Origin: Streptococcus pseudopneumoniae ATCC BAA-960 = CCUG 49455
GTDB lineage: Bacteria; Bacillota; Bacilli; Lactobacillales; Streptococcaceae
Length of the DNA: 64,000 bases
Direction of reading: 5' to 3'
NCBI RefSeq assembly: GCF_002087075.1
Contig: NZ_MWSM01000019.1
Span: forward strand, 128,208-192,207
Positions 1 through 10,211 of the stretch are shown in pieces (positions within the stretch are counted from its first letter, which is position 1; each line of letters begins with the position of its first letter). Both the position numbers and the translations under genes were made by a program. Below the pieces are notes generated by a model. The model saw only the letters and a list, made by a program, of their open reading frames with translations. It was not told the origin of the DNA and made no database searches.

Positions 1-65
1 CAAAACAGTGTTTTGAGCAACCTGCGGCTAGTTTCCTAGTTTGCTCTTTGATTTTCATTGAGTAT
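1..65 (+). repeat. BOX element, boxB end plus boxC, cut by window edge
   Basis: The sequence carries the end of a boxB module (the CAAAACAGTGTTTTGAGC palindrome) followed by a boxC module ending in TTTTCATTGAGTAT. The same boxC sequence ends the complete BOX at 32071-32175. The boxA part lies left of the window. It sits downstream of the T-box terminator on the minus strand, so it is probably between the leader and the unseen gene. Confidence 0.85.
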
Positions 66-194
66 TACTAGCTTTTTCCATATTAATTCAGCTTTTTGTT
101 TATTTTTAGTAACAGGCAAGGAGCTGTAGATAAAACTCAAGTTCATCAAAGCGACTTAAGGCCCTAATAAAAGATAAACAAAATGACGGATAGA

Positions 195-446
195 AAAAAG
201 CCCACACACGGAATCTACTTCCATGTGAGGGCGTTGGTAACGCGGTGCCACCTCAATTATAAAGGAACTATCTCCTTTACATCTCTGCCTTGTCTAACAA
301 CAAGCTGCACTGTAAGGTGTGCGCACCGAATTTTCATTGTTTCAAATTCATTTTTTAAATCAGCCCACTTTCACTACTTCCAACCACCTATTCACAACCA
401 CCACAGGCTCCCTGAAGATCAAAAATAGTTACTTTTCTGATTTGTT
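195..446 (-). promoter_or_regulatory. T-box leader with intrinsic terminator
   Basis: Read on the minus strand, positions 254-241 give the T-box core GAGGTGGCACCGCG, which pairs with the uncharged tRNA acceptor end. It is followed at 234-196 by a strong hairpin and a run of T, the terminator. Stem I-like sequence lies upstream (about 430-330). The leader must control an aminoacyl-tRNA synthetase or amino-acid operon beyond the left edge. From memory the pneumococcal trp operon lies here, and a TGG triplet is present near the expected specifier position (about 368), but the specifier loop was not folded. The leader class is sure; the amino acid is a guess. Confidence 0.85.
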
Positions 447-452
447 GAACTT

Positions 453-481
453 ATTTTAATACTTTGTTTTTTCTTTGTCAA
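453..481 (-). promoter_or_regulatory. Promoter of the T-box transcript
   Basis: On the minus strand a TTGACA box (481-476) and a TAAAAT box (458-453) are separated by 17 bp. Transcription would begin near 446, just upstream of the T-box stem I. The stretch between 482 and 665 holds no gene I can support. Confidence 0.7.
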
Positions 482-665
482 GACTTTTTTACGATTTTTT
501 TGAAAATATCATTCGAATGTGACCATGTCTTCCTTAGATCGAACATGAACATGTCCCACTTGTTAGAAATTGGATCCAACTCAATAGAAACTGAATGGAG
601 GCTAAACAGAACTTATTTTAGAACACTCCATCTTTTCCACTAGGATTTTCAAGAATTAAACAATA

Positions 666-1667
666 CTAGAAACTCTGTCTCCTAACAAATTTAGGAGAAA
701 CTTCAACAGATGTGACACTTTCCCCTTTAATAATTGCTAAAACACCTTCTATCATTTCTTTAGCCAATTTAACATAATTGGGAGCAATTGTAGACAAAGC
801 TGGAGTATAATACTGAGAAATAGGAATATTATCAAATCCAATGATAGAAATATCATCTGGAATAAGAATTCCTTTCTCATAGCACGCACGAATCAAGCCC
901 TGAACCTTTTCATCTCCTGAAACAAAAATAATGTCCGGATCATTTTGGGTAGTCAAGTGCTGCATTGCATAAGAATAAACTGAATCAATTGTAGATAAGC
1001 CATAAATGACTTTTAAATCCATAAAGTAATTTTTATCATTCAGAAAAGAACGCACACCTCTTTCACGATCCTTATTAACATGAGATTCTCCTCCCATAAG
1101 CAACCACATATTTTTAAATTTTTCTTCAGTTACAGCTTTCATCATATCATAAGTAGCTTGAAAATTATTATTAGATACATAGACTACTCCAGACGTTTGA
1201 GATTCACCGAAAACAAGAAAAGGCATATGGTTCTTCTTTAAATACTGAATTCTGATATCATCTACACTTTCATAAAAAACAATAACACCATCTACTAGGC
1301 TACCTGTGCTTGATATAATTGAATTACTAATTGTATCCTCCTCTCCAAAGTACTCAACTATAGCATTAACACCATACTCTTTACAAGTTTGTAAAACTTT
1401 ATCTAATAAAGTTTGAAACCAAATTAAAGGAAAAGAGTCGATTTTTTTTACAGAAATCAATATATTTATAGCTTCTTTTTTAGTTAAATTTTTTGCATAC
1501 GCATTTGGAATATACGACAATTCCTCTATAACTTTTTGAATCGCTTGATAAGTTTCTTCTTTAACATTTACTCCACCATTAATAACTCGTGAAACTGTTT
1601 TTGGAGAAAAACCTGATAAACGTGCAATGTCATAAATAGTTACTTTTTTCCCATTTATATTTTTCAT
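666..1667 (-). CDS. LacI/GalR-family transcriptional regulator
   Basis: This is a 333-residue DNA-binding regulator. The first 55 residues form a LacI-type helix-turn-helix: VTIYDIARLSGFSPKTVSRV is followed by the hinge helix region (SYIPNAYAKNLTKK). The remainder is a periplasmic-binding-like effector domain with the typical PDDISIIGFDN motif near residue 278. The length is normal for the family. It is the only LacI-type regulator in the window and lies at the 3' end of a co-oriented transport and galactose gene block. That block contains two near-identical LacI-type operators (7545-7558 and 13863-13876), so it is the natural candidate for their repressor. The effector is unknown. No copy of that operator was seen in its own upstream region. 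Confidence 0.9.
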   Translation of the reverse strand: MKNINGKKVTIYDIARLSGFSPKTVSRVINGGVNVKEETYQAIQKVIEELSYIPNAYAKNLTKKEAINILISVKKIDSFPLIWFQTLLDKVLQTCKEYGVNAIVEYFGEEDTISNSIISSTGSLVDGVIVFYESVDDIRIQYLKKNHMPFLVFGESQTSGVVYVSNNNFQATYDMMKAVTEEKFKNMWLLMGGESHVNKDRERGVRSFLNDKNYFMDLKVIYGLSTIDSVYSYAMQHLTTQNDPDIIFVSGDEKVQGLIRACYEKGILIPDDISIIGFDNIPISQYYTPALSTIAPNYVKLAKEMIEGVLAIIKGESVTSVEVSPKFVRRQSF

Positions 1668-1774
1668 TTCAGTCCTCCATTACGAACATTCTAATATTAC
1701 TATACAATATTTAATTTTTTTTAACAAGAGAATTTAGTAAATTATTTAAGATCCACAAATTCACAAAATTAATT

Positions 1775-2143
1775 TTACAAATATTCTTCCCCTTCAAAAA
1801 AGTTTAAATTGCATTTCACACCTTTATTTTTAAGAATGTTTCCAACTTCACGACAAATAAATTCATATGAGAAAAAACTACCATAAAATTGTAGATTAAC
1901 TTTTTCAGTAAAATGTGTAGGATTTATAAAAAAATATAATAGCCTGTCAATGTAACATTTTAACATAGAGTTAATTTTTTCTTTAAAGATAACATTTGTT
2001 ATCAACTCATCAGGAGATAAATGAAAGGCAAACACCATTTCATAAATATCATAAAAAGAAATAAATTTGTATACTTGTATCAAACAATTATTATCAAAAT
2101 ATTCTATTTTACCTAAATCAAAATTGATTTTATAATCTTTCAT
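1775..2143 (-). CDS. Hypothetical protein, 122 aa
   Basis: A small, strongly AT-rich gene lies between the regulator and the transporter operon, on the same strand. The protein has no signal peptide or clear membrane segment, and I recognise no domain. It is rich in Phe, Tyr, Asn and Ile. It starts downstream of the operon terminator at 2194-2231, so it is probably transcribed separately or by readthrough. Coding status is supported mainly by its length, orientation and lack of overlap with other genes. Confidence 0.6.
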   Translation of the reverse strand: MKDYKINFDLGKIEYFDNNCLIQVYKFISFYDIYEMVFAFHLSPDELITNVIFKEKINSMLKCYIDRLLYFFINPTHFTEKVNLQFYGSFFSYEFICREVGNILKNKGVKCNLNFFEGEEYL

Positions 2144-2193
2144 AAAAACCTCTGAGCAAAAATCTACTCAAAAATTAGATGATTAAAACATCT

Positions 2194-2231
2194 AAAAAAC
2201 AAAAGGACAAAAACATCTGTCCCTTTGTTTA
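2194..2231 (-). terminator. Terminator after the mgtC-like gene
   Basis: On the minus strand AAACAAAGGGACA pairs imperfectly with TGTCCTTTTGTTT around a short loop and runs into a T tract. It starts just past the MgtC-like stop codon and so ends the ABC-importer operon. Confidence 0.75.
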
Positions 2232-2238
2232 CTAAATT

Positions 2239-2949
2239 TCAGCTAATTTCTTCGACATAAATAACACCTACAATATTAGCAATTTCTTCCATCAAACGAA
2301 GATGTTCAAATCTACCTGATAATTCCAGAGTAATAAATGACGCTATTTTTTTGTCTGGAACATCAAAGTATTCAATTCTGTCAGAATTAACATCTCCAAA
2401 CGCTGTTCTTGAATCGGTCATTCTGATACCATTTTCTGCACAATAAACCAATACACGATTATAGGCTTCTGTAGATTTAACCACTATATACAATTCAATC
2501 ATTTTAGAACGATTTCGTAGATATTTTTTTAGTGGTTGGAACATGGATATCACACCCCAAACAGAAATGGCTACTAAAAGAGCTCCCTCATAAAAACCTA
2601 CTCCAATAGCTAATCCAATTCCTGCCGAAGCCCAAATGCCTGCTGCAGTTGTTAAACCAGTTATTTTCTTTTTATCTGTAATAAGTATTGTTCCAGCCCC
2701 AAGAAAACCAACACCTGATATAACCTGCGCACCTAAGCGTGTAGGATCTCCTGTACCAAATTTATAAGATACGTATTCATTCGTCATCATAATTAAACAT
2801 GCAGCCAGACAAACAATACTATGTGTACGAATACCTGCTGGTTGAGATTTACTTCCTCTCTCTAAACCAATTACACCACCAATAACTACTGATAAAACAA
2901 TCCTGACAACTATTTCAATATGTGATAACCCAAGACTAGTGGCTGTCAT
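2239..2949 (-). CDS. MgtC/SapB-family membrane protein
   Basis: A 236-residue integral membrane protein. The N-terminal half (about residues 10-145) has four or five hydrophobic segments and the MgtC hallmarks GGVIGLERGSKSQPAGIRTH and GVGFLGAGTIL. The C-terminal 90 residues form a soluble ACT-like domain. MgtC proteins influence magnesium and phosphate homeostasis and P-type ATPase activity; the exact role in streptococci is not established. The start codon lies 2 bp after the permease stop, so it is translationally linked to the ABC importer, and the operon terminator follows. Its link to an importer in this operon, beside PhoU-like genes upstream, hints at a phosphate-related job, but that is inference. 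Confidence 0.88.
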   Translation of the reverse strand: MTATSLGLSHIEIVVRIVLSVVIGGVIGLERGSKSQPAGIRTHSIVCLAACLIMMTNEYVSYKFGTGDPTRLGAQVISGVGFLGAGTILITDKKKITGLTTAAGIWASAGIGLAIGVGFYEGALLVAISVWGVISMFQPLKKYLRNRSKMIELYIVVKSTEAYNRVLVYCAENGIRMTDSRTAFGDVNSDRIEYFDVPDKKIASFITLELSGRFEHLRLMEEIANIVGVIYVEEIS

Positions 2950-2951
2950 GA

Positions 2952-4643
2952 TTATTTCCTTACTTTACGCCCCGGTCTTTGTGTGAAGTATAATACAGTT
3001 CCAGAAACAATCATCAGAACAATTGTATAAACAAATACCAGAGCTTGTGCATTAGATGTTGCTGTTTCATCACCTGCAGATCGAATCGTAATACCTAATG
3101 GTTGAGCTAGGGGATGGTAAAGGAATACAGATAAGTCGAAGTCAGTTAATAAAGAGTTAAAGTTTAAAGCAATAACAGAGAGAACAACCGGTAAAATAAA
3201 TGGAATGATAACCTTCATCATAGTATAAAAAGGTGAAGCACCCATACTTCTTGCTGCATCTTCCATCTCATCATCAACACTAAATAAAATAGCACGTACC
3301 ATTCTATAAGAAAATGGGATTTTTACAACTATATATGCAATAAGTAGAATTACCAAACTACCTACCAAAATCTGATTCAAGACAAGAAATTGTGGCTGAT
3401 TAAAAGTAAATAATAAACTTACTGCTAAAAGTGTACTTGGTAGTAACCAAGGAAGTAGAGCACCATATTCAAATAAGAAATCAAAACGAGATTTATGTTT
3501 TCTGACAACACGAGCAAATACAACTGCGAGAATTGTTGCTGTTGTCGCAGCAATAATAGAATAAATAAAGCTGACCAAGAATGGAGAGAATGCCGCACTA
3601 TTACTAAAGAATAAGCGATAATTTTCTAAAGTAAAGTTTGATAATGTTAAGTTACCTGTTTGAATTGCAACTGGATCTGTAAATGAGTATAATACTATAA
3701 AAATTAGTGGAAGCATGAAAACTGTGAACAATCCATATGCTACAATGTGAGCAATGATATTCCAAGGCTTAGACGCAATTTTTTGTTTTTTAAGAGGCGC
3801 TTTAGTCTTAGAGATAGAAATATAATTTCCACCTTTTTCTATCTTATTCATGATAGTAAGCAAAATTGTAGTTGCAATACCTAAAATAATTGCAAGTAAG
3901 GCAGCTAAATCACGAGAATTCCCCATCCCTGCAAATGTAATAATCATTGGATTTATAGTTTGAAATTCTTTACCACCAACAATCATGGGTGCTGCTACTG
4001 CAGATAAACCACTAAGAAAAACCATAATAGTAAGTGCAAATAGAGTTGGAATTAAGGTTGGTAACACTACTTTTCGGAAAACAGTAAATGGTTTTGCTCC
4101 CATATTTCGAGCAGCCTCAATAGTGTGATAGTCAACGCTTCGAATTGTATTTGTTAAAAACAATGTATGATTAGCCGTTCCTGAAAATGTCATAATGAAT
4201 AAGACTGCACCATACCCAATAAACCAGTTAGGGTCTAAAGAAGGGATAATATTTTGTAAAAATTTTGTAATCAATCCATAAGGACCATAGACAAATTTAT
4301 ATCCAGTCGCTAAAACCACTCCTCCATAAATTAAAGAGGTCATATAACCTAATTTTAAAATTTTAGCACCTTTAATATCAAAGTACTCTGTAAATAGAAC
4401 ACAAAGAATACCTACGACATTAACTGTAATAATGAGTGAAAATGCTAACTTAAAACTGTTCATAATACTCTGAAGTGCCCTCTGAGATTTTAGAACACGA
4501 TGTACAGCATCAAGGGAAAATTCTCCTCCTTTTACAAATACATTCACTACTAGATCAAAGTTTGGATAAATAATAAATGTTACTAAGAACCAGATTAACC
4601 CTAAACGAATAAGCCAATCTTTTAAATTTAATTTATGACGCAT
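2952..4643 (-). CDS. ABC importer permease, fused two-domain type
   Basis: A 563-residue inner-membrane permease made of two tandem transport domains (about residues 1-280 and 290-563), each with six hydrophobic segments and an EAA loop ([20 protein letters not shown] near residue 177; [20 protein letters not shown] near 459). This fused layout is typical of the AfuB/FbpB ferric-iron and 2-aminoethylphosphonate-type importers, where one polypeptide supplies both membrane halves. It lies between its ATPase (11 bp gap) and the MgtC-like gene. The substrate cannot be read from the sequence. Confidence 0.9.
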   Translation of the reverse strand: MRHKLNLKDWLIRLGLIWFLVTFIIYPNFDLVVNVFVKGGEFSLDAVHRVLKSQRALQSIMNSFKLAFSLIITVNVVGILCVLFTEYFDIKGAKILKLGYMTSLIYGGVVLATGYKFVYGPYGLITKFLQNIIPSLDPNWFIGYGAVLFIMTFSGTANHTLFLTNTIRSVDYHTIEAARNMGAKPFTVFRKVVLPTLIPTLFALTIMVFLSGLSAVAAPMIVGGKEFQTINPMIITFAGMGNSRDLAALLAIILGIATTILLTIMNKIEKGGNYISISKTKAPLKKQKIASKPWNIIAHIVAYGLFTVFMLPLIFIVLYSFTDPVAIQTGNLTLSNFTLENYRLFFSNSAAFSPFLVSFIYSIIAATTATILAVVFARVVRKHKSRFDFLFEYGALLPWLLPSTLLAVSLLFTFNQPQFLVLNQILVGSLVILLIAYIVVKIPFSYRMVRAILFSVDDEMEDAARSMGASPFYTMMKVIIPFILPVVLSVIALNFNSLLTDFDLSVFLYHPLAQPLGITIRSAGDETATSNAQALVFVYTIVLMIVSGTVLYFTQRPGRKVRK

Positions 4644-4654
4644 ACTGCACCTCC

Positions 4655-5665
4655 TTAAAATTGCAGAACGTCTGATGGAGTGATAAATAATTCCACACTT
4701 TCTCCGACAGATCTAATAGCAGCCTGACTATCAATACTTGTTACATTAAGAATCTGACTTTCAGAAACTTTTATTGTATAGTGAATTGTAACTCCAGAAA
4801 ACTCAACATCAATAATTGTCCCTTTTAGAATAAAATCTTGTTCAGTTTCACGATTGAATCGAACTTTCTCTAATCGAATGTATCCTTTTTTATCCTCTAA
4901 GAAAACGCTTGTATTTTTCAATAATACTTCGTGGACTGTTTCATCGGTCAAAACATTAATATCTCCAATAAAATCACATACAAATTCAGTTTGAGAATTA
5001 TGATAAATCTCTACTGGTGTACCGACCTGTTCGATGTATCCATTGTTAAAGACTGCAATTCTATCAGATAAAGTCAAGGCTTCCTCTTGATCATGAGTAA
5101 CATATAAAGTAGTAATACCTAACTCTTTTTGAAGTCTTTTCAACTCTTTTCTCAAATCTACACGTAATTTTGCGTCAAGGTTTGACAATGGTTCATCTAG
5201 ACAAAGAATTTTAGGTTCAAGAACCAGAGCACGAGCCAATGCTACCCTTTGTTGTTGACCCCCAGATAATTCTGATACATTACGCTGTAACTGTTGATCA
5301 GAGATCTTAATTTTTGCTGCTACTGCTGATACTTTTGCTTTAATAACATCTGGAGCTACCTTCTTAACTTTTAAACCGAATGCAATATTATCAAAAACAG
5401 TCATAGTTGGAAATAGCGCATAAGATTGAAATACAATTCCAATTCCACGCTTTTCAGGTTCCAAATGAGTGACATCTGTTCCATTAACTTCAATACTTCC
5501 TGATGATGGATCTAAAAAACCTACCAATGCTCTCAAAGTAGTTGATTTACCACATCCTGAAGGTCCAAGAAAAGTAAAGAATTCCCCTTCATGTATATCT
5601 AAATTCAGATTATCAATTGCAACAAAATCACCATATTTAATTTGAATATTATCAAATTTAATCAT
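4655..5665 (-). CDS. ABC importer ATPase (PotA/FbpC-like)
   Basis: A 336-residue ATP-binding subunit with Walker [10 protein letters not shown] (residues 34-42), Q-loop FQSYALFP, signature LSGGQQQR, Walker [13 protein letters not shown] and switch histidine VTHDQEEA. After about residue 235 follows a TOBE-like regulatory domain, as in PotA, FbpC and PhnT. It energises the fused permease encoded 11 bp downstream. The gene is separated from the binding-protein gene by about 100 bp holding a stem-loop, which could lower its expression relative to the binding protein. Confidence 0.92.
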   Translation of the reverse strand: MIKFDNIQIKYGDFVAIDNLNLDIHEGEFFTFLGPSGCGKSTTLRALVGFLDPSSGSIEVNGTDVTHLEPEKRGIGIVFQSYALFPTMTVFDNIAFGLKVKKVAPDVIKAKVSAVAAKIKISDQQLQRNVSELSGGQQQRVALARALVLEPKILCLDEPLSNLDAKLRVDLRKELKRLQKELGITTLYVTHDQEEALTLSDRIAVFNNGYIEQVGTPVEIYHNSQTEFVCDFIGDINVLTDETVHEVLLKNTSVFLEDKKGYIRLEKVRFNRETEQDFILKGTIIDVEFSGVTIHYTIKVSESQILNVTSIDSQAAIRSVGESVELFITPSDVLQF

Positions 5666-5698
5666 CTCACTAACTCCCTCTATTACTAAACCAAAAGC

Positions 5699-5738
5699 CT
5701 CTCTTTATTTCTTCCTTAAATTTAGAAATAATAGAGAG
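5699..5738 (-). terminator. Intra-operon stem-loop between binding protein and ATPase
   Basis: On the minus strand CTCTCTATTATTTCT pairs with AGAAATAAAGAGAG across a short AT loop, followed by GCTTTT rather than a long T run. A partial terminator or RNA-stabilising hairpin in this place is common in importer operons, where it leaves the binding protein in excess. Confidence 0.55.
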
Positions 5739-5767
5739 ACTTGGACATAAAAATTAACTCTTATTTC

Positions 5768-6835
5768 TTATTGTACGTATTCTAATTCAGCTTTTTCTAC
5801 CCATTCATCCAAATGTTTTCCAACAGCTTCCCAGTCAATATTTTGTGGTTTCACTTGATCAACAAATTTTTTCGTATCTTCAGGTAACTCTGTTAGGGCA
5901 TCTTTATTTGCAGGAATAGATCCAAAGTTCTTACTATATTCTACTTGAATTTCTGATTGACCAAACCAATCAATAAATTCTTTAGCTAACGCTTGTTTTT
6001 TACTAGTGCTTAAAACCATAGTTTGTTCAGTTACAAATGGTACACCAATCTCAGGAGTCATAACTTTGAAAACAACATTTTGTTCTTTTTGTCCAACTAA
6101 TGCACCAGAACCCCACATCATTCCATATTGTATTGGATCTTCTTTGTCTAACATCTTAACAATTGAACTTTCTCCCTTTTGAAGAGTGTATGCATTTTTC
6201 AAATATTCTTTTGCTGCTTCCCAACCTTTTTCGGAAACACCTAATTCACCTTTATCATCAAGGTATCGAACTAAGATACTTGCTAGAATTGCCCGTCCTG
6301 TACCACCTTGAAGACCAGAAATTGAATATTTACCTTTATACTTACTACCTAATTCAGTCCAATCTTTAGGCATTTCTTTTACATCAGGCGCTCCAATTAA
6401 AACTAATGGTTGAACAATCACAGGATTATAATAATTATCTTTATCTGATAAAGATTGATCAATTTTATCTAACCATTTAGGCTTGTACTGGACTAGTAAT
6501 TTTTGATCTCTAATTTTATTTGAATCAACAGCACCAATTCCAAATACCATATCTGCAACTGCATTATTCTTCTCGGCAATAACACGGTCTGCTAATTGAG
6601 CGCCAGGAATATCAACCATTTTTATATTAAAACCAGCTTCTTTTGCTTTAGCAGTTAACCAATCACCACGACCATTTGAGACTGAGTTCGAATAGATTAC
6701 TAATTCTTGACTTTTATCAGCTTTTTCTTCAGATGAAGAAGCAGTCGTAGAATTTGAACCTCCAGAGCAAGCAGCAAGTGTAGTAAGAGCAACTCCCGTT
6801 GCAAGTACAGTAGACCAAACTTTCATTTTTTTCAT
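5768..6835 (-). CDS. ABC importer solute-binding lipoprotein
   Basis: A 355-residue family-1 extracellular binding protein. The N-terminus is a lipoprotein signal peptide with lipobox LAAC (Cys23), followed by a Ser/Thr-rich linker to about residue 45. The mature domain opens with ELVIYSNSVSNGRGDWL, resembling ferric-iron, thiamine and 2-aminoethylphosphonate binding proteins. The Tyr pair used by iron binders is not obvious, so the ligand is open. It is the second gene of the operon, after the 2H phosphoesterase, and is followed by its ATPase and permease. Confidence 0.9.
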   Translation of the reverse strand: MKKMKVWSTVLATGVALTTLAACSGGSNSTTASSSEEKADKSQELVIYSNSVSNGRGDWLTAKAKEAGFNIKMVDIPGAQLADRVIAEKNNAVADMVFGIGAVDSNKIRDQKLLVQYKPKWLDKIDQSLSDKDNYYNPVIVQPLVLIGAPDVKEMPKDWTELGSKYKGKYSISGLQGGTGRAILASILVRYLDDKGELGVSEKGWEAAKEYLKNAYTLQKGESSIVKMLDKEDPIQYGMMWGSGALVGQKEQNVVFKVMTPEIGVPFVTEQTMVLSTSKKQALAKEFIDWFGQSEIQVEYSKNFGSIPANKDALTELPEDTKKFVDQVKPQNIDWEAVGKHLDEWVEKAELEYVQ

Positions 6836-6859
6836 GATAAGTTCTCCTTTTTTATTATT

Positions 6860-7519
6860 TTATTTAAATTTTTCGTGATATGGAACAAATTGTCTCATAT
6901 CTTCAAATACAGTATAGTCAATACGGTTTACAGTAATAGTTGGAATCTTCTCTAATAAAATTTCAGTTAATTCCGCTCTAACTTTAGTAAACTCTTCTTC
7001 CTCCTCTTCGGTTAGAGGAATCCGAAGATACCCAATTGAAATATGGAATTGATATCTATCATGATTAGGGAAACAAACACCTGCTTTTTCTGAGACATAA
7101 GTACGAATTTCTTCTAATCTCTTAGCAGAAGCTTCATCTGCAGGTTCAACTAGTATGTTTTGTTTTCCCATTTCCGTTACACGCATAAGAATTTCTTCAT
7201 TTAACAATGGAAAAATTTCAAGTTGTTTAGCAAAGTAATCATGTATTTTCTGTAAAGGTGTATCTAAAGGAAGATTACTGCTCCAAAACTCCGTTTCACG
7301 ATTTTCATGGCACAACAATTCAATTACAGTCATGTGAATAGAATTCCTTGGAGTTAAAGTGAACTTATCGATAAATGGTAATTCTCTATAACGTGATTGA
7401 ATAATATCAACAACTTCCATCAAATCTTGTTTAGTATAAAGATTTGCTACAACAGTATTTCCTGGAAAATGATTAAATTCCCCATTCTCTTTGAACTTAA
7501 TTTTTGTTAAGTTTTTCAT
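6860..7519 (-). CDS. 2H phosphoesterase (2'-5' RNA ligase/cyclic phosphodiesterase family)
   Basis: A 219-residue cytoplasmic protein with the two histidine motifs that define the 2H superfamily: His62-Met-Thr64 (IHMTV) and His159-Ile-Ser161 (FHISIGYL). Members act on 2',3'-cyclic or 2'-5' phosphodiester bonds; bacterial substrates are mostly unknown. It is the first gene after the operator-containing promoter at 7545-7598 and lies 25 bp before the lipoprotein gene, so it belongs to the importer operon. A phosphodiesterase expressed with a transporter suggests the import of a phosphodiester-containing compound, which is inference. Confidence 0.85.
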   Translation of the reverse strand: MKNLTKIKFKENGEFNHFPGNTVVANLYTKQDLMEVVDIIQSRYRELPFIDKFTLTPRNSIHMTVIELLCHENRETEFWSSNLPLDTPLQKIHDYFAKQLEIFPLLNEEILMRVTEMGKQNILVEPADEASAKRLEEIRTYVSEKAGVCFPNHDRYQFHISIGYLRIPLTEEEEEEFTKVRAELTEILLEKIPTITVNRIDYTVFEDMRQFVPYHEKFK

Positions 7520-7544
7520 ATAAAGACCTTCTTTTTTTTATATT

Positions 7545-7558
7545 TGACATCGGTGTCA
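7545..7558 (-). promoter_or_regulatory. LacI-type operator, importer operon
   Basis: TGACATCGGTGTCA is an inverted repeat (TGACA, TGTCA) with the central CG typical of LacI-family sites. It lies about 10 bp downstream of the -10 box, where a bound repressor would block transcription. Its twin is at 13863-13876. Confidence 0.75.
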
Positions 7559-7568
7559 GCATGTTTAC

Positions 7569-7598
7569 ATTATACAATGAAACCGTTTCCTTTGTCAA
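7569..7598 (-). promoter_or_regulatory. Importer-operon promoter with cre-like site in the spacer
   Basis: On the minus strand TTGACA (7598-7593) and TATAAT (7574-7569) are 18 bp apart. The spacer holds a second palindrome at 7577-7591, ATGAAACCGTTTCCT, which fits the catabolite-response (CcpA) consensus WTGNAANCGNWNNCW at every position. The operon therefore appears to be under both carbon catabolite control and a specific LacI-type repressor. Confidence 0.75.
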
Positions 7599-7700
7599 GC
7601 GCTGTCAAACATTTTTTTTAATTTATCTTTCATTAAATATACATTTCATTAAAAGGTTAAGTAATTTTTCCAAAATACAGCACTCATATAGACAGTATCA

Positions 7701-8711
7701 TCAATTATAGCCATTGGGATTTTTTGATTGCCAATTCCATGTATCTCTACACATGTCTTCAATCGATTTTGTTGTTCTCCAATTTAATTCCTTATATGCT
7801 TTGTCTGCATTTGCATAACAAGTTGCAACGTCTCCTGAACGTCTTGGAACTATTTTATAAGGAATAGGGATCTTATTAACACTTTCAAATGTATTTACAA
7901 GTTGTAATACACTAGTGCCTTCTCCCGAGCCTAGGTTATAGATATAAACATCTGTTTTTTCAGATACTTTTTCTAAAGCTTTTATATGTCCTATTGCTAA
8001 ATCTACTACATGGATATAATCACGCACACCAGTACCATCAAGCGTATCATAATCATTTCCGAACACACTTAGCTCTGACAGCTTACCTACCGCTACTTGT
8101 GCAATATAAGGCATCAAGTTGTTAGGAATTCCTGAGGGATCTTCCCCAATAAGCCCAGACTCATGAGCACCAATTGGATTGAAATAACGAAGCAACGCAA
8201 TACTCCATTCTGAATCTGCCACATGAACATCTTTTAAAATTTGCTCAAGCATCACTTTCGTATACCCATAAGGATTTGTCGCACTTGTTTGCATCGTCTC
8301 AATTAGAGGTGACTGATTGTTAATTCCATATACAGTCGCACTTGAAGAAAAGACAATCTTTTTAACATTAAATTCTGACATCACTTCAACAAGTGCCAAT
8401 GTACTCATAATATTATTTTTGTAGTACATCACAGGCTTTTGCACGGATTCTCCGACAGCTTTATAACCTGCAAAATGAATTGCAGCATCAATCGATTCTT
8501 GTTCAAATACCTTTCTCAATGCTTGTTTATCACAAACATCTAATTCGTAAAACACAGGACGTATTCCTGTAATTGCTTCAATACGGTCTAGCACCAAGAT
8601 GCTAGAATTCGAAAGGTTGTCGACAATGATAACTTCCTTTCCTAAATTTAGTAATTCTACTACGGTATGGCTACCAATATAACCAGCTCCGCCTGTTACC
8701 AATATTGCCAT
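7701..8711 (-). CDS. galE: UDP-glucose 4-epimerase
   Basis: A 336-residue short-chain dehydrogenase-type epimerase that interconverts UDP-galactose and UDP-glucose. It has the NAD-binding GGAGYIGSH motif (residues 7-15), the SSSATVYG segment with the catalytic Ser/Thr, and the YGYTKVMLE segment (Tyr-x3-Lys). The length is normal. It follows galT by 12 bp at the distal end of the operon that begins with the surface beta-helix protein. Streptococci often carry more than one galE, so this may be a pathway-specific copy. Confidence 0.95.
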   Translation of the reverse strand: MAILVTGGAGYIGSHTVVELLNLGKEVIIVDNLSNSSILVLDRIEAITGIRPVFYELDVCDKQALRKVFEQESIDAAIHFAGYKAVGESVQKPVMYYKNNIMSTLALVEVMSEFNVKKIVFSSSATVYGINNQSPLIETMQTSATNPYGYTKVMLEQILKDVHVADSEWSIALLRYFNPIGAHESGLIGEDPSGIPNNLMPYIAQVAVGKLSELSVFGNDYDTLDGTGVRDYIHVVDLAIGHIKALEKVSEKTDVYIYNLGSGEGTSVLQLVNTFESVNKIPIPYKIVPRRSGDVATCYANADKAYKELNWRTTKSIEDMCRDTWNWQSKNPNGYN

Positions 8712-8723
8712 TTGGGTTTCCTC

Positions 8724-10199
8724 CTAATTAATTCCAACCGACTTAACAAATCTCATAAACGCTTCATGTCCAGATGAAGTATTCTTATAAACACCTGCAT
8801 CTTCTAGGACTCTCGCAAATGCTTGTCCTACTTCGTGTTGAACTACGCTATTAACCTCTTCTTTTTTAATGTTAGGATATTTTTCTTTCAATTGGTCGGC
8901 CCATTCTAAATGATAATCCGCAATTGCGTTTTCCTCTCCTAAAAGATATTTTCCAACTTCTTCTAACTCTGGTTTCAAACGAGGTGGTAATATCGCAAGT
9001 CCCATCACTTCGATTAACCCAATATTTTCCTTTTTAATATGTTGTACATCTTGATGAGGATGGAAAACACCATCTGGGTATTGTTCAGTAGTATGATTAT
9101 CTCTTAGAACAATATCTAATTCATATCTTCCGTCCACTTTACGAGCAATAAGAGTCACCGTATGGTGTGGGACATCTGCAGTCATTGCAATGATGTCTAC
9201 TTCTAAATCTGAATATTCTCTCCACTTGTTTAGAATTTTAGTAGCTAAATCTAACAAGCGATTTTTATTTTCACTTTGTAACCTAATTACTGACATTGGC
9301 CATTTTACAATACCAGCATTAACATCCTCAAAGTCTTTAAAACGAAATTCACTCTCAAATTTTGCTTTTTCCATTGGGAAAATATATTTCCCTCCCTGGT
9401 AGTGGTTATGACTAAGAATGGAGCCTCCTGAGATAGGAAGATCAGAATTTGAACCAGCAAAATATCCTGGCAAAATATCAACAATCTCCAATAATTGTTC
9501 AAATGTTTTAGAGGTAATAGCCATTGGTACATGTTGACTATTCAAAAATATCGCATGCTCATTAAAATATGAGTAGGGAGAATACTGGAATCCCCATACT
9601 TCGTCACCAAGTTTCAACCGAATAATTCTATGATTCGAACGTGCTGGATAATTTATTCGACCTTGATATCCTTCATTTTCCATACATAGTAAACATTTAG
9701 GATAATTAGTTGCTTTTACTAATTTTTCAGCAGCAATTGTTTTTGGATCTTTTTCGGGTTTTGACAAATTTATCGTAATCTCTAGCTCTCCGTATTTAGT
9801 TGATGCTCGAAACTCAATATTCTTAGCAATAGCAGAAGTTTTAATATAATCACTATCTTTACTTAACTTATAAAACTCTTCAACTGCTTCTTGAGGTGAT
9901 ATATCATATGAACTCCAAAAAATATCATTTAATCGACTAGGTAAAGGAACTATGAAATTCATTAACTCTGCTCCTAAACATTCCTTTTCCTCGATTAAAT
10001 CTTTAATTTTACCGTTTTTTAAGGCGATTTCCACTAAGTAATCTTTTATTTGTTTCAGGTCATTTTCATCGGAAATGCGATCAGTTCCCTCCTCACCTAT
10101 TAACGCTAGTACTCTATTTTTCACATATATTTTGTCAATTTCATTATACATTCCGTATTCAATTACTCTATCAACAAAATTATCAATAATTGTTTTCAT
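8724..10199 (-). CDS. galT: Galactose-1-phosphate uridylyltransferase
   Basis: A 491-residue GalT of the long Firmicutes type. It transfers UMP from UDP-glucose to galactose-1-phosphate in the Leloir pathway. The [13 protein letters not shown] segment and the downstream [10 protein letters not shown] region are as expected for the active site. galE follows at once. The usual partner galK is not in this window, so galactose phosphorylation must come from elsewhere. It lies 12 bp after the PhoU-like gene. Confidence 0.93.
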   Translation of the reverse strand: MKTIIDNFVDRVIEYGMYNEIDKIYVKNRVLALIGEEGTDRISDENDLKQIKDYLVEIALKNGKIKDLIEEKECLGAELMNFIVPLPSRLNDIFWSSYDISPQEAVEEFYKLSKDSDYIKTSAIAKNIEFRASTKYGELEITINLSKPEKDPKTIAAEKLVKATNYPKCLLCMENEGYQGRINYPARSNHRIIRLKLGDEVWGFQYSPYSYFNEHAIFLNSQHVPMAITSKTFEQLLEIVDILPGYFAGSNSDLPISGGSILSHNHYQGGKYIFPMEKAKFESEFRFKDFEDVNAGIVKWPMSVIRLQSENKNRLLDLATKILNKWREYSDLEVDIIAMTADVPHHTVTLIARKVDGRYELDIVLRDNHTTEQYPDGVFHPHQDVQHIKKENIGLIEVMGLAILPPRLKPELEEVGKYLLGEENAIADYHLEWADQLKEKYPNIKKEEVNSVVQHEVGQAFARVLEDAGVYKNTSSGHEAFMRFVKSVGIN

Positions 10200-10211
10200 A
10201 TATTTTTCTTT

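Noticed and set aside
183..428. An 81-codon plus-strand frame over the T-box
   Set aside because: The sequence is fully explained by the minus-strand T-box leader and its terminator.
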